Below are positions 20,233-30,482 of a stretch of DNA of 64,000 nt, one piece after another. Source of the DNA: Tritrichomonas foetus (lineage: Eukaryota > Parabasalia > Tritrichomonadida > Tritrichomonadidae); assembly GCA_001839685.1 (NCBI GenBank), contig MLAK01000571.1:115413-179412 (forward strand), given 5' to 3'. How positions within the stretch are numbered: position 1 is the first letter of the stretch; every line of letters starts with the position of its first letter. Position numbers and translations under genes: made by a program. The notes under the pieces were generated by a model that did not search any database, was not told the origin of the DNA, and saw only the letters and a program-made list of their open reading frames with translations.

Positions 20233-23220
20233 CCTTGTCAGAGAATGGAAAAGAAATAAAAAAAATGATTTATTAAGCCGATTAGATCTCTCAAAATATC
20301 AGTTCAATATAAAATGTTTATTAGAATTTGATTAGGAAAAAAGCAGAAAATGGTAGAAATAAAAATTATTTATTCAATTTTGGATATGTTTTGATTCTCA
20401 ATGTGATGGTGTTTTTGAATGGATTGTCAAAATTAATTGACTTTTTAATAGTAGCAATAAAACTTTTGATTAAAAAATAAAATTTAAAAGAATTTATTCT
20501 CTCTCTTTTTCGCAGTATATAAATATATTAAAGATTAAAAAAGGCTATATCACCAATATATTTTAATTTATTATATAGATATTGGATTGTCAAAGTAGCT
20601 GCATTTTACAATTCATGAGAAATTCATCAAAAAGATAAGGTATAAAATCATTCAATTTTTTCGTGTTTTCAAAATGAAATTATTGTGATGATACTTTTGT
20701 CAATAATTTGAAATAATTTTGGTGAGAATGATTGGAATCACACAATCAATATTTTGCAACCACATCTTTGAAAAAACTACAGCTTACAGTTTTGGCTTTC
20801 GAAAACAGGCACATCATTAAGAAAGAAAACGTCTTACATTTTTACAAAGAGATAAAATGAAATGGAGGTGACTTGTCCCAAATATCTTGATAAAATATGA
20901 TCTTCAACCATATTTCTTATAACCATTTATATTATTGATAATATGGAATACTTTTCTACCCAATGACAGGCCAGAGATACAACAATTCATGACAAAAAAA
21001 ATAAAGATGAAAGTTCGATATGTATTGTTAAAACAATATTTTATTGATGTCTATTAACTTTTTTAGCATTGGCAAAACAGCAAATAATTTAAATCCAATT
21101 TTTATCATAATTTGAAATTTGCAAAATTTTGACCTTATTTATGGTCCATAATCAATACCATATATATTATTTATGTTTAAATATGTTATTTTGTCCTAAT
21201 CAAATAAAATGAATTTCGAATTTCTTATTTTTAGATTATCTAACATAATATTGTTGATATTTCTAACATAATAATAAATATATTGAATATTACGTCCAAT
21301 TCCTTGAAAAAAAAATCGAATTGAATTTCATAATAATTATTATTGATTTTTTCGATTTTAAAAAGTGGTTCATTGTATGAAATATATTAGAATTAAGATT
21401 TGTTATTAGTTTTTTTTCTTAATTTCTTTATGTAGACATTATTTATATTTAAAAATCTCATCAAATCTTTTCTTCTGGTTTATTGCATGAAATTTATTCA
21501 AATTCTTATCATACAACTAGAACCAGTCATATATATCATGCGATATTCGTCTGATATCATTCAATGAATTCTTTTTATTCAATTCATAATTCAATACATT
21601 ATCTCTCCTCTGAAAAATTAGACTCATTCAAAATAGATTTTAATTCCGCTCTATGAATTTTTACACGTTGGGCAGCATAACTTTAGACTGCCTTAGTTGC
21701 CTAGTTTTCCTTAAGTTCATAGAAAGGTGAGCTAAACACAGCGTTGAGGATAAAAAAAAGCAATCCACTTTTTATGATTTTTTGAATGAATTGAAAAAAC
21801 GACCATACATTTCACAAATATCCTATCAAAAAAAGAAAAAAGTCCAGAATTAGCAGCACAGACAAATTAGTTGTGTTCAATTTTGAAAAAATGATAATAT
21901 TAAATACAAGTTCATGTCTATGCATCTTGTGAATCATCATACATTATAATCGAGCCAATTCGCTTTTTTTTCGATTGAATACAATCAAAAAGTTACGTCC
22001 AAAAAACCTAAGAATTGAATGGAATTATAATCGTATGGTCATTCAAAATTTCTATCATATCAAACTTTTTCTGATAGATATCTAAAGAAGATAATGTATC
22101 TATTTTTTATTTCCTTATCTTTCGTTATTATCAAAATCATGTTTGTCTAAAAAAGAATGAAGTATTCTACATGTAAAATGAAAATAATGAGATTTAAACA
22201 AATTATCAAAATTGATACATTTTTCATTTATTCTCCGATTATAATGCTTGTTGATGCTAATCTTAGTATCAATGGATAAATATTTTTCAAACTTTTTTAT
22301 AATAATAAAAAAAGTAAAAGAAGATGTAATCGTTAATTTGTAAAAATATAAAAGTTGAATAATCTTTTCAAAAAAAGCTATCTCATATTTTTTAACAATT
22401 TATTTCATCTATTCGTCCCAAAGAACGAGAAATTTGCAACAAAGTTTTGGTGAGAGAGTTTCCCTCACTTTATTGACTTTTCTTCCTTTGTTGCGGATTT
22501 ATGCCTGATGATTCGCAAAAATGTTTGGTATTTCATTTCTTAGTTCGAGATTCGAATAAAAAATCATTATTGGAACATTAAATCGTCCCTTTCAGAACAA
22601 AAAGATTCGATAATACTGAGTGATGGATCTAACCCAAATTGAAGGATTACGATGTTCTAACACAATCAATATCCTTCCTGCAACTCAAATTGGTAGTTTA
22701 TTGAAATGAATATCTCGCAAAAGTGTAATCATGAATCAGATCTTTCCAAATGTTTGAAAATGTTGTTTCAATCAAGAAAGTCTGTTACTGAAGATTATCA
22801 ATATTTTTCCATGATCAAATTGTTCTCATTGATTTCATTTTTAGATCAATTCTTTAAGACCAAATAATGGGCTAACTTAAAGAGCTGATGTGTAATTTGC
22901 CTATACTACTTCTATCACAAATAGTTATATAAAATTGTTGATCATTTCATGAAAGATTTGCAAAGCGTGTATGTAAAAGTAAAGCCCAAAGATAAAAATC
23001 GTGAATCTTTCTATAGGGAATACTCTTTGATGTTATTCTATGATTCTTATTTAAAGACAATATGGTAGTTAGAGAAATATTACAAGATTGAATTCATCTA
23101 TTTTATTCTTAGTATCAATTCTTTCTTTCGATATTTATTTATTTTTATACAAATGATCTTTGATTTCTGAGAGACGAAAATGATAAGAAATTCCATTAAT
23201 CAACATCAAATATTTGTTAT
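20233..23220. other. Gene-poor region with possible coding ghosts
   Basis: About 3 kb without a long reading frame. Most of it is AT-rich spacer. Two spots differ. Bases 21660-21760 are less AT-rich and could fold weakly (GGCAG/CTGCC near 21673), but match no RNA family I know. Bases 22400-22870 read like damaged protein coding: an open piece with RPKEREICNKVLVREFPSLY, then a shifted piece, then a 53-codon ATG frame at 22706-22867. I cannot assign a family. This may be an old pseudogene or chance. Confidence 0.35.
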
Positions 23221-23712
23221 TTACATAGTTTCCCATTCAGGGGTGTATCCGCCCATACAAAATTGTCTATGTTTTTCGTAAAACTCCTGATATCCACCAT
23301 CAAGGACAAAACAGGCAAGAGGCACTTTCGGCAATGTTTTTTCATGTTCTGCCCTGAATCTGATTAATGCCTTTGGTCCTCTCAGAGCAGAAAACTCACA
23401 ATGAAAAACATATAGGGTGCCCCCTTTATAGATTTTATGGTACCTTGCCTCAACGTTTTGCGTGTATGTGTGACAATTGATTGCGCCTTTGATGTGACCT
23501 CCCTTATATTCGGCAGGTGTTCTACAATCAATTATCTGCAATTGTTTGAATCTTTTTGGAAGATTCTTTAAAAGTGACACCAATGTATCACCAGATATTC
23601 TTTGATATTCAAACCCATCATTTTCATCTGTAAATGAAGGAATATCTGAAAAAGATGGATCTACAGAATTGGTTTGGGCCATATCAGACTGGTTATTGTT
23701 TGATGTGGTCAT
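23221..23712 (-). CDS. Cdc25-like dual-specificity phosphatase, catalytic domain only
   Basis: 163 residues from the ATG at 23712. The rhodanese-fold Cdc25 catalytic domain spans about 35-160: DCRTPAEYKGGHIKGAIN at residues 62-79, then the active site HCEFSALRGP with nucleophile Cys105 and Arg111, and the late LDGGYQEFYEKH motif. The EFS.xRGP active-site loop fits Cdc25 M-phase inducers better than arsenate reductases or sulfurtransferases. Cdc25 removes inhibitory phosphates from cyclin-dependent kinases. The usual long N-terminal regulatory region is missing; only about 35 Ser/Asn-rich residues precede the domain, as in some protist and plant minimal forms. A second cell-cycle phosphatase, CDC14, lies at 59591. 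Confidence 0.82.
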   Translation of the reverse strand: MTTSNNNQSDMAQTNSVDPSFSDIPSFTDENDGFEYQRISGDTLVSLLKNLPKRFKQLQIIDCRTPAEYKGGHIKGAINCHTYTQNVEARYHKIYKGGTLYVFHCEFSALRGPKALIRFRAEHEKTLPKVPLACFVLDGGYQEFYEKHRQFCMGGYTPEWETM

Positions 23713-24165
23713 TTTAATGAAATGACATTTTTTTCAGATGGGAATAACATTGAAAAAGTTTATGATATTTATCGTTAATTGAATGCTTATCGAGTGACAA
23801 AATTTGGACTATTTAATAAACCATTTATTATCAGAAAATATTCAATAATTATTTGGTTTTATTCGGATGAAAACGATCATTTTTGAAGTGTTAATCCCAA
23901 AGAAAAACAGAAAAAAATCAAACCATCTTGCAGTAGAAATTATAGTTTTCCTCAGATGTTCTGGCATTCATTTTTTTCCAGGAAATTTTCTTTATATTTC
24001 GAGAAAATCAAATTGTATGATTTCCATCGAACTTTTTAATTTTTTTCAATGTTTATATGATCACTATTTGGATTTGAGAGTCTCCGACAAAAATAATTGA
24101 GAAAAACCAGAAAATATTTTCTGAAACATTCTAATCATCCTCAACTGATCATTTTTTTGCATCCA
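23713..24165. other. Divergent intergenic region
   Basis: About 450 bases between the divergent Cdc25-like (minus) and DHHC-like (plus) genes. It must hold both promoters. A TTGAAAAAGTT word, one base off the TCAAAAAGTT motif seen ahead of other genes, lies at about 23751. A 77-codon open frame at 23867-24100 has no recognisable features. Confidence 0.4.
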
Positions 24166-25515
24166 ATGAATGAAGAAGACATATCAGTAAATGACCAAGA
24201 AATGCCATTTCCTGGATATACAGAGTACGAAAAGACTCCTTGTTGTTTTTTCTTCACGAAGACCAAAATTCCATCAATCAATGCCACATTTTTTGGGCAC
24301 TGGGAAGTGAGTTTATCTATTCCATGTATTACTCTTTTTCTTATGGTCAGCTCATATATCGTTTTTTTTACCATTATTTTGCATCATCTTGAAAATTATA
24401 AAAGTTTGGCTTTTCTGCTGGTAACACCACTTTTTCTATTGTTCATTATATCATACATCAGAATTATTGTTGATGGACCTGGTTATTTCCCTTTTTATTG
24501 GTCAAACAGTGATTTCCAATCACACCATCATAGCATCTCTTCACCAATCGTCATAAATGAATCATTCTCAAGTAATCCATATAAAAATTCTGAAATTAGA
24601 CCCACTTTTGATTTGGATCAAAATATTGGATTGGATTTAACATTTAATCAAGAATTTAATGAAAATCAAAATATTAGCAAAGAAATCAATAAAGACACAA
24701 ACAAAAATCGACATACAGAAAGAAATAAAGAATTCGATCATGGTGGAAGCGAAAATGAAAATAATCAAAATCTGAATAATGAATTAAATAAAAATCATAA
24801 TAGAAATTGTTACGAGAATCACAAAATGAATAAAAATTCAAATTTACAGAAATTTAAAAAAGAAATAAAAAAGGATATCAAATGTACTAAAAACTACTCC
24901 AAATCAAAGAAAAATAATATGGATCCAGATTTTAATCACCTTTTGATTCATGATGAAGAATCACCAGCTGGTATTGTATCAAATAAAGAGCAGTTGCATT
25001 ATGTGAAAAAAAGACCAAAACCAAATCGATGTATTTATTCTTCAACTGCAAGAAGAATTGTCATTCGCCCAGACCATTTTTGTGACTACACCCAAAGTTG
25101 GATCGGTAAGAAGAATTTTAAATTCTTTGTTTTGTTTAATACTTATGGATTTCTCTATATTTTCTTCTTTTGCATTTTCGATTTTGTTTCTATGATGATT
25201 GAAATCACAAGCGAAAAGCATCGAATGTTAGCAATTTTGTTTATTTATTTTTGTTTATCTTTGATGTTTATGATGATGACGAGCCTCTTTGTATGTTCCC
25301 ACTGTAACAATGCCTGCACGAATACGACAAGTTGGGAAAATTGGAATGGAGTCAACCCATCAAGATATGATCAAGGATGCATTGAAAACCTCGAAGATGT
25401 TTGCGGAACGAGAAAAAAATTCTTTTTATGGCTTTTCCCGATTTCCCCATGGAAAGGAAAGACAAACTTTGAATTAATTGAAAATTACATTGACTATGGA
25501 GAACAGGTAGCCTAG
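24166..25515 (+). CDS. Divergent DHHC-family protein acyltransferase (DHFC variant)
   Basis: 449 residues from the ATG at 24166; upstream frame lacks another ATG. Two membrane segments at about 45-75 and 85-105 are followed by a DPG-like motif (VDGPGYFP), a cytosolic Asn/Lys-rich loop (about 135-270), the cysteine-rich region position, two more membrane segments and the family's C-terminal signatures (TTSWENW for TTxE, then YDQG...N). The catalytic tetrapeptide is Asp-His-Phe-Cys (303-306), keeping the acyl-accepting Cys. The zinc-ligand cysteines upstream are replaced (YSSTARRI where the family has Cys-rich HHCxxCxxC). The enzyme should S-acylate membrane proteins if active. The zinc loss makes stability or activity uncertain, though some yeast family members tolerate partial loss. 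Confidence 0.75.
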   Translation: MNEEDISVNDQEMPFPGYTEYEKTPCCFFFTKTKIPSINATFFGHWEVSLSIPCITLFLMVSSYIVFFTIILHHLENYKSLAFLLVTPLFLLFIISYIRIIVDGPGYFPFYWSNSDFQSHHHSISSPIVINESFSSNPYKNSEIRPTFDLDQNIGLDLTFNQEFNENQNISKEINKDTNKNRHTERNKEFDHGGSENENNQNLNNELNKNHNRNCYENHKMNKNSNLQKFKKEIKKDIKCTKNYSKSKKNNMDPDFNHLLIHDEESPAGIVSNKEQLHYVKKRPKPNRCIYSSTARRIVIRPDHFCDYTQSWIGKKNFKFFVLFNTYGFLYIFFFCIFDFVSMMIEITSEKHRMLAILFIYFCLSLMFMMMTSLFVCSHCNNACTNTTSWENWNGVNPSRYDQGCIENLEDVCGTRKKFFLWLFPISPWKGKTNFELIENYIDYGEQVA

Positions 25516-25795
25516 TTTGATGCTTGGATTTACCCATTCATAACTTTTTTATGTTAGTATTTGTTTTTTGTTTGAATTATAATAAAAAAATATTTGATAA
25601 TAATAGAATTCCTTAATCATGTTTCTAAACGTATTATAAAAATAATGTTTATAAGGATTTTTCTAAAAATGTCGTATCACAATAAGAAATTGTTCAAACA
25701 TTCTAGTTTATTGTTTAATGTCAGGTAAAAAGTTTAATTATATTTTAAATCCTAAAAGATAAATATAAATAAAAAATATCGAATTCTTATAAATT

Positions 25796-26152
25796 TTAGG
25801 ATGAGTGTGTGTATGTGTATGGATTAAGAGATTCTTTATCACTTAATAAATTGAATGGCCTACTGGATACTTTGATTAATACGCAAATTAATAAAGAAAT
25901 TCCAATGATTGCAAGTCCCACTAAAACTCCAATCAAAATCATTATGAAAAACAAGTATTGCTTTGTACTTAATTCATCATCACTTTCATCATCTTCTGAA
26001 GAAGAGGAAGAACTTGAATATGTCAATGATAAAGAATGTGAAGATGGTGAAATCTGTGATGAAGTAGTTTCTTGTGATGCTGTTTGTGTTGATTTACTTT
26101 GTGATGATATTGAGATGGATATCATTGTTAAAGCTATGATTAGGAAATTCAT
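25796..26152 (-). CDS. Small type I membrane protein, Ser-rich
   Basis: 118 residues. The first 20 residues are hydrophobic (MNFLIIALTMISISISS), a likely signal peptide. A Ser/Thr-rich ectodomain ends in an acidic run (SSSEDDESDDE). One membrane segment (YLFFIMILIGVLVGLAIIGI) and a cytosolic tail of about 25 residues follow. This ordered layout makes the minus-strand frame the real gene rather than the overlapping plus-strand frame at 25809-26186, which has no such features. The Ser/Thr-rich region could be O-glycosylated or phosphoglycosylated. No family is recognised. Its 3' end faces that of the DHHC-like gene. Confidence 0.6.
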   Translation of the reverse strand: MNFLIIALTMISISISSQSKSTQTASQETTSSQISPSSHSLSLTYSSSSSSSEDDESDDELSTKQYLFFIMILIGVLVGLAIIGISLLICVLIKVSSRPFNLLSDKESLNPYTYTHSS

Positions 26153-26560
26153 AGAAGGAAAAACAATGATTGAGAATCACTTGTAAAAATTGAAATAAAG
26201 TATGATATTTTTTTGAAAAGATCCTGATTCATTCAACCAAAGTCTCTCAAATAAGAAGGAAACTGAAGAAATTAGTATGGTTCGTAAAATAATTACTTGG
26301 ATGCTATGTTCTGTATCATATAATGATTCATAATCAAAATAAGTATGGTTTATCTTATTTTGGTACAAAGTTATTCTGCAGTTTGGCAAAGTAAATTATT
26401 TCATTGTGCATAGTCAATTGACTTTAGATGTTCATTGAGAAGGATATGCGATAAAAGGAAATGATCATCGAAGCTATACTAACGATCAAAAAAATGATAT
26501 AGGAAACAAATGAAATATGAAATTAACTGATATAATTTATTGATTCAAAACATATTTAAT
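26153..26560. other. Intergenic, no gene seen
   Basis: About 400 bases of AT-rich sequence downstream of the GT8 gene and upstream of the small membrane protein, both on the minus strand. A 70-codon minus-strand frame (26177-26389) lacks supporting features. Confidence 0.4.
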
Positions 26561-27520
26561 TTAACGGGATACATTCAGGAATTTATAAACAATATTGGAT
26601 ACATTCAGATACTTTCTCATAAAGCTTTTAGAATTATTTGAAGCATGTTTATAATTGGAAATTTCCAGTTCTAATTTCATAGTTAAGGCTTTTTTAGATC
26701 GATGCATAAAATGAGCAACACTTGCATCATTTGTTTCATTAATAACTTTTGGTCTTGTTTCATTATCCTTTAGTGCATGAATCATCAAATTATATGCATA
26801 TGGAAGAGTGATTATTTCCTTTCGTGGGAAACAATAAGTATGACACCAGTCATCATAAAAGTTATAAGCTTTTGTTTGTGTACAATTAATAAAAGAATAA
26901 AGTCTTCCACTTTTTCTTAACCAATCCAAGTTATAATATATAAAACCTGAATTTATCCATCTGGCTGGAAACATATCAAGTGTTGAACTTCCAGCAAAAT
27001 ATTTCTTCGGTTTTTTCTTGGGATTTAAATCGTATTTATAAACGGATGACAATGGACGAAGAGCTAATATATCGCTATCAACATACACTACTTCTTTATC
27101 TGCGATAAATTCGGAGAGGTAAAGTTTAGTCATAATTAATAATGGATACCCTTTTTTGAAACGTGGAAAGATATAATTTGATTCATTAACAGAATAAAAG
27201 AAGAATTTAATGTTTGCTGGATCATATGACATATTTTTCAGTTTCACAATTAGGTTTCGATAATTCGCATTATTATCATTGAAATCACTGATTGGATTAA
27301 TAATGTGAAATATAAATGTAGTTGATGGCTCTTGCATGATTATAGATCCAATGGCTACTGAAGCAAACTTCCATACTTTATGGTTAAAAATTAGACAAAA
27401 AGAAAGATATGGATTTGTCACTGATATTAAGGCGTCATTTTCATTATTATAAGGGTCAAAATGAAAATATAAGATTTGAATTAATAGTCCCAAAAATAGG
27501 AGTAACCAGGAAAAAATCAT
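26561..27520 (-). CDS. GT8-family glycosyltransferase, type II membrane protein
   Basis: 319 residues. A signal anchor occupies residues 2-20 (IFSWLLLFLGLLIQILYF), so the catalytic domain faces the ER/Golgi lumen. The GT8 fold follows, with the metal- and nucleotide-sugar-binding DSD at 148-150 inside VVYVDSDILALRPL and the conserved WINSGFIYYNL at 188-198. The late His-containing segment (VAHFMHRSKK) stands where the family has HFxGxxKPW and is divergent. The enzyme should transfer a sugar from a UDP- or GDP-sugar to a surface glycan; donor and acceptor cannot be told. Several N-glycosylation sequons are present. A dead relative sits at 15937-16502. Confidence 0.82.
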   Translation of the reverse strand: MIFSWLLLFLGLLIQILYFHFDPYNNENDALISVTNPYLSFCLIFNHKVWKFASVAIGSIIMQEPSTTFIFHIINPISDFNDNNANYRNLIVKLKNMSYDPANIKFFFYSVNESNYIFPRFKKGYPLLIMTKLYLSEFIADKEVVYVDSDILALRPLSSVYKYDLNPKKKPKKYFAGSSTLDMFPARWINSGFIYYNLDWLRKSGRLYSFINCTQTKAYNFYDDWCHTYCFPRKEIITLPYAYNLMIHALKDNETRPKVINETNDASVAHFMHRSKKALTMKLELEISNYKHASNNSKSFMRKYLNVSNIVYKFLNVSR

Positions 27521-28198
27521 TTCGATTTCACTTCAGTAAAATTTCAATAGAATTCAAAATTTATAATTTCAATGTAATTCAATACAGATAATTTCAATTG
27601 AATTTCTCTAATTTCATTTCAATGGTTAATTTTCAGTTGATGTATTCAACACATTTCACAAAAAATTGACCTTGACGATTCTACCATTGTAGATCAATCA
27701 AAAATTTCACAATTTCAGTTAATCACAGAAAAAGTTTATGAAGAATGACTGAATACATAGAGAATCAAAAACATTTCTTGACATCATCAAAAAAATATAG
27801 CGATTCATCAAATAACAGAAATTAGAATTTATACTTTAATGAAATGCGGACTTTTTTAATGATGTCACTTTAGTAGAAAAAAATCCCTATCATATTAATT
27901 TCAATTTGGTTGTATGAATCGCTTTTATTGTTTTGTAAAAATGAAATTTGTGTTATGAAAAAAGTATTTCCAGCTTGTGTACAGATAAAATGTTTATTTA
28001 TTACGAAATCCATATGAATATTTATTCTTCACGGTTTTCATTTTCCAAAATATTTTGGACATAAATATGAGCCCTATATTTTGAGAATCTGGGCTCATAG
28101 ATGTGAATTAATATCATTTATTATTCGAATGATATATTTGTTTTTAAAGTATTTGACTAAAATTCATTATCAAGGATTTCAAACTGAAACTTTATCAT
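27521..28198. other. Intergenic, no gene seen
   Basis: About 680 bases of AT-rich spacer upstream of the GT8 gene and downstream of the Myb gene (both minus). No convincing frame; a 69-codon plus frame at 28081-28290 overlaps the Myb 3' end and is judged noise. Confidence 0.4.
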
Positions 28199-28870
28199 TT
28201 AGTAATGCTCATCAGGAAAAAGATATCCGAATTCACAGAAATAATTTTCATACTGACCAAAAATGCTCTCAATTAGTTCATCATGGCTAACTTTGTTATC
28301 TGCTTGGGTTTGATCATCATCGTCATCTTGATCAGAAAATGAATCATTTTCTTGATTCTTTTGACTGCTTTCTACTGGAATATTCCGATATTTGTCAAAT
28401 TCTTTATTTTCAATTAAATTCACTAAATTGTTTCCCTTATTTCTATCGTATTGATAGAAATTTGAGATATTTCGAGAAAGATGGCAATACCAGCGATTCT
28501 TTAAAGCTGGTCCTGTTCGACCAACAAAATATTTCGAAATCTGTGACCAACAAGTTCCAAGTTCTTTGACTTTGCTCCTTAAAAGAAGGTCTTCTTCGAT
28601 TGTCCATTCGTCGTGATTTACATTTGGACTTAAATAATTAATGTATCGGTCTCGACATTGTCTTCCATTTCTTCCTGGAATTGCTGCTGCGATTTTGTCC
28701 CATTTACATGGCCCAGTCTTTTGTACAATTGATAACAATAGTTCGTCTTCTTCTTGGGTAAATTTCCTTTTTAAATGCTTGACAGGGAGTGAGTGATGAC
28801 ATTGAAGATTGTTCCATTGATTGACGTAATTGAAGTTCATCGAACTGATTGTGAAGCTTCCGTAATTCAT
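28199..28870 (-). CDS. R2R3 Myb DNA-binding transcription factor
   Basis: 223 residues from the ATG at 28870 (the codon at 28882 is GTG). The R2 repeat at about 34-83 (KFTQEEDELLLSIVQKTGP, with helix GRNGRQCRDRYINYL) and the R3 repeat at about 86-133 (EWTIEEDLLLRSKVKELG, with helix GRTGPALKNRWYCHL) form the DNA-binding unit. The tail is Asn/Asp-rich with a DDDDDQTQAD acidic run that may act in activation. It has the same domain order as the Myb at 19510-20232. The two share the NYL linker and LKNR helix but differ elsewhere, so they are old paralogues. Confidence 0.9.
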   Translation of the reverse strand: MNYGSFTISSMNFNYVNQWNNLQCHHSLPVKHLKRKFTQEEDELLLSIVQKTGPCKWDKIAAAIPGRNGRQCRDRYINYLSPNVNHDEWTIEEDLLLRSKVKELGTCWSQISKYFVGRTGPALKNRWYCHLSRNISNFYQYDRNKGNNLVNLIENKEFDKYRNIPVESSQKNQENDSFSDQDDDDDQTQADNKVSHDELIESIFGQYENYFCEFGYLFPDEHY

Positions 28871-30482
28871 CACCTGTTGCACAAGATTCGTGGGAAAAAA
28901 ATGAAATGACTTCGTTGAGTGATTTGATTTTGTAATCTCAGAAAAATCGTTAGATTTGTATTCAATCTTTTATTTGAGGTATTTCAAAAATTTATTTGAT
29001 CATGGATCCAAAATGGTTTATGACAATTCAATTATGAAAGATGAATAATTTTTGAATGAATTATATTCTTTCATATTGAAATATTTCTATTGTGTAGTTT
29101 TTTTGTATTCATAAAAAACCACTTTTGTGATATCATCATGAAACATACAGAAATCATTTATAGAAATCATCATCAAATGAATTCTGTAAGTTTGTGATTG
29201 TGTGATAAAGAGATCAAACTGATGTTTTCTGTGATTATCCTAAACTCAATGTTCTAACAAGAATTAAGAGCAGATTGATGCATCAATTTTTAATATCTAA
29301 CTCTCACATCAGACAAAATTTTATTTGTGATAATTGAAAATTTGAGAAATGATTTGTTATTTATTCAATACATTATCAATCCTGTTTTTCTTTGAATAAT
29401 TTAGTACAAGATCTAAAATTGTTTTCTATATCCAACATAGTAATGAGAGACAAGGATTTTGAAGAGGAATGCAGTTGTCATTTTCGCGGTTGGTGACATT
29501 CAAAGGTTTGTTAATGTCTCAAAAAGTAAGTATGACAACTAAAGTGCTTATATCAAAATTCAGAGTCTATCCAAAAAGTGTATTCAATCTTTGAATTCAA
29601 AATTTCTGAGAAAGAAGGTAAAATTTTCAGACCTCAATTCAGGACAATTGCTTAAAACCAAAATGCTTTTGTTTTCATTATTCTTACGTGTTTTGTAAAT
29701 TAAAGCAACACTGATTTGTCATGATGCATTGAAAGGTAACAAAAAGTCATTATTCAATTGATACAATTTGAGAATATTTTCGAACACTTTCGAAACAAAC
29801 TGATCGTCGTGAAACATGTTATCAAAAAGTTAAGTTTCTATTCAATTGTATATAATTTAAATAATCTTTTCATATAAACAGAAATTTGATTAACCATTGA
29901 ATACTTTTGGAATTACCTCAATGATTCGAATGTTTTCTTTTGAATATACTTTTGAGAAATTCCTTTGAATTTTTGTCATATTTTCAATGAGTAAACACAA
30001 ATTTTTGATAAATATCATTCAAAAAGCCAAGTAAAATCACACCAAAGAAGCTCCTTTCATTTGTGAATCCAATGTCAAGAATTTTTTCACGCAATAATTT
30101 TAGAGCAGATCATCCATGTTTCTTTCTTTCTTTCATTAATACTGTTATGACAAAATATTTCCCAGATAAAACGAAAATCAATATCTGTAAACTATTAATG
30201 GCACATTTTGATTCATATCATGATGACCTATCAACATTATATAAAAAACCTTTTAATTTCCAATTTACAACATTTCTATTTCGGTAAAATCGATGATATC
30301 CATTATATTTTAACATTCGACATATTTCTGTGTTTATCTGGTCTTTTCATGAAGGCCATATAATTACTGAAAATGTTATTGTAAATCGTTGAATTTTTGA
30401 AATGCAGGTAACAATTGAGTACTTTATTGCGTTCAAAAGAATTGAATTCAAGTTTGTCCATACGATACGACGATTCCTCGCA
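28871..30482. other. Intergenic with clustered AAAAAGT-type words
   Basis: About 1.6 kb between the divergent Myb (minus) and xanthine dehydrogenase-like (plus) genes. It holds a cluster of related words: TCAAAAAGT at 29519 and 29822, CCAAAAAGT near 29572, ACAAAAAGT near 29739 and TCAAAAAG near 30022. A 71-codon ATG frame at 30072-30287 has protein-like composition but no recognisable domain and is only a weak gene candidate. No repeat or RNA gene was identified. Confidence 0.35.

Noticed and set aside
21660..21760. GC-richer patch as a tRNA or snRNA gene
   Set aside because: No cloverleaf, T-loop box or snRNA signature was found; only a weak 5-bp hairpin is visible.
22432..22495. Inverted repeat GCAACAAAG / CTTTGTTGC
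   Set aside because: Nine bases with a loop of over 40 is expected by chance several times in 64 kb; no flanking duplication or transposase was seen.
23867..24100. Plus-strand 77-codon frame before the DHHC-like gene
   Set aside because: It ends inside the likely promoter/5' region of that gene and has no domain or motif.
25809..26186. Plus-strand 125-codon frame antisense to the small membrane protein
   Set aside because: The minus-strand frame has signal peptide, Ser-rich ectodomain and membrane segment in proper order; the plus frame is only its shadow with Glu/Ser runs.
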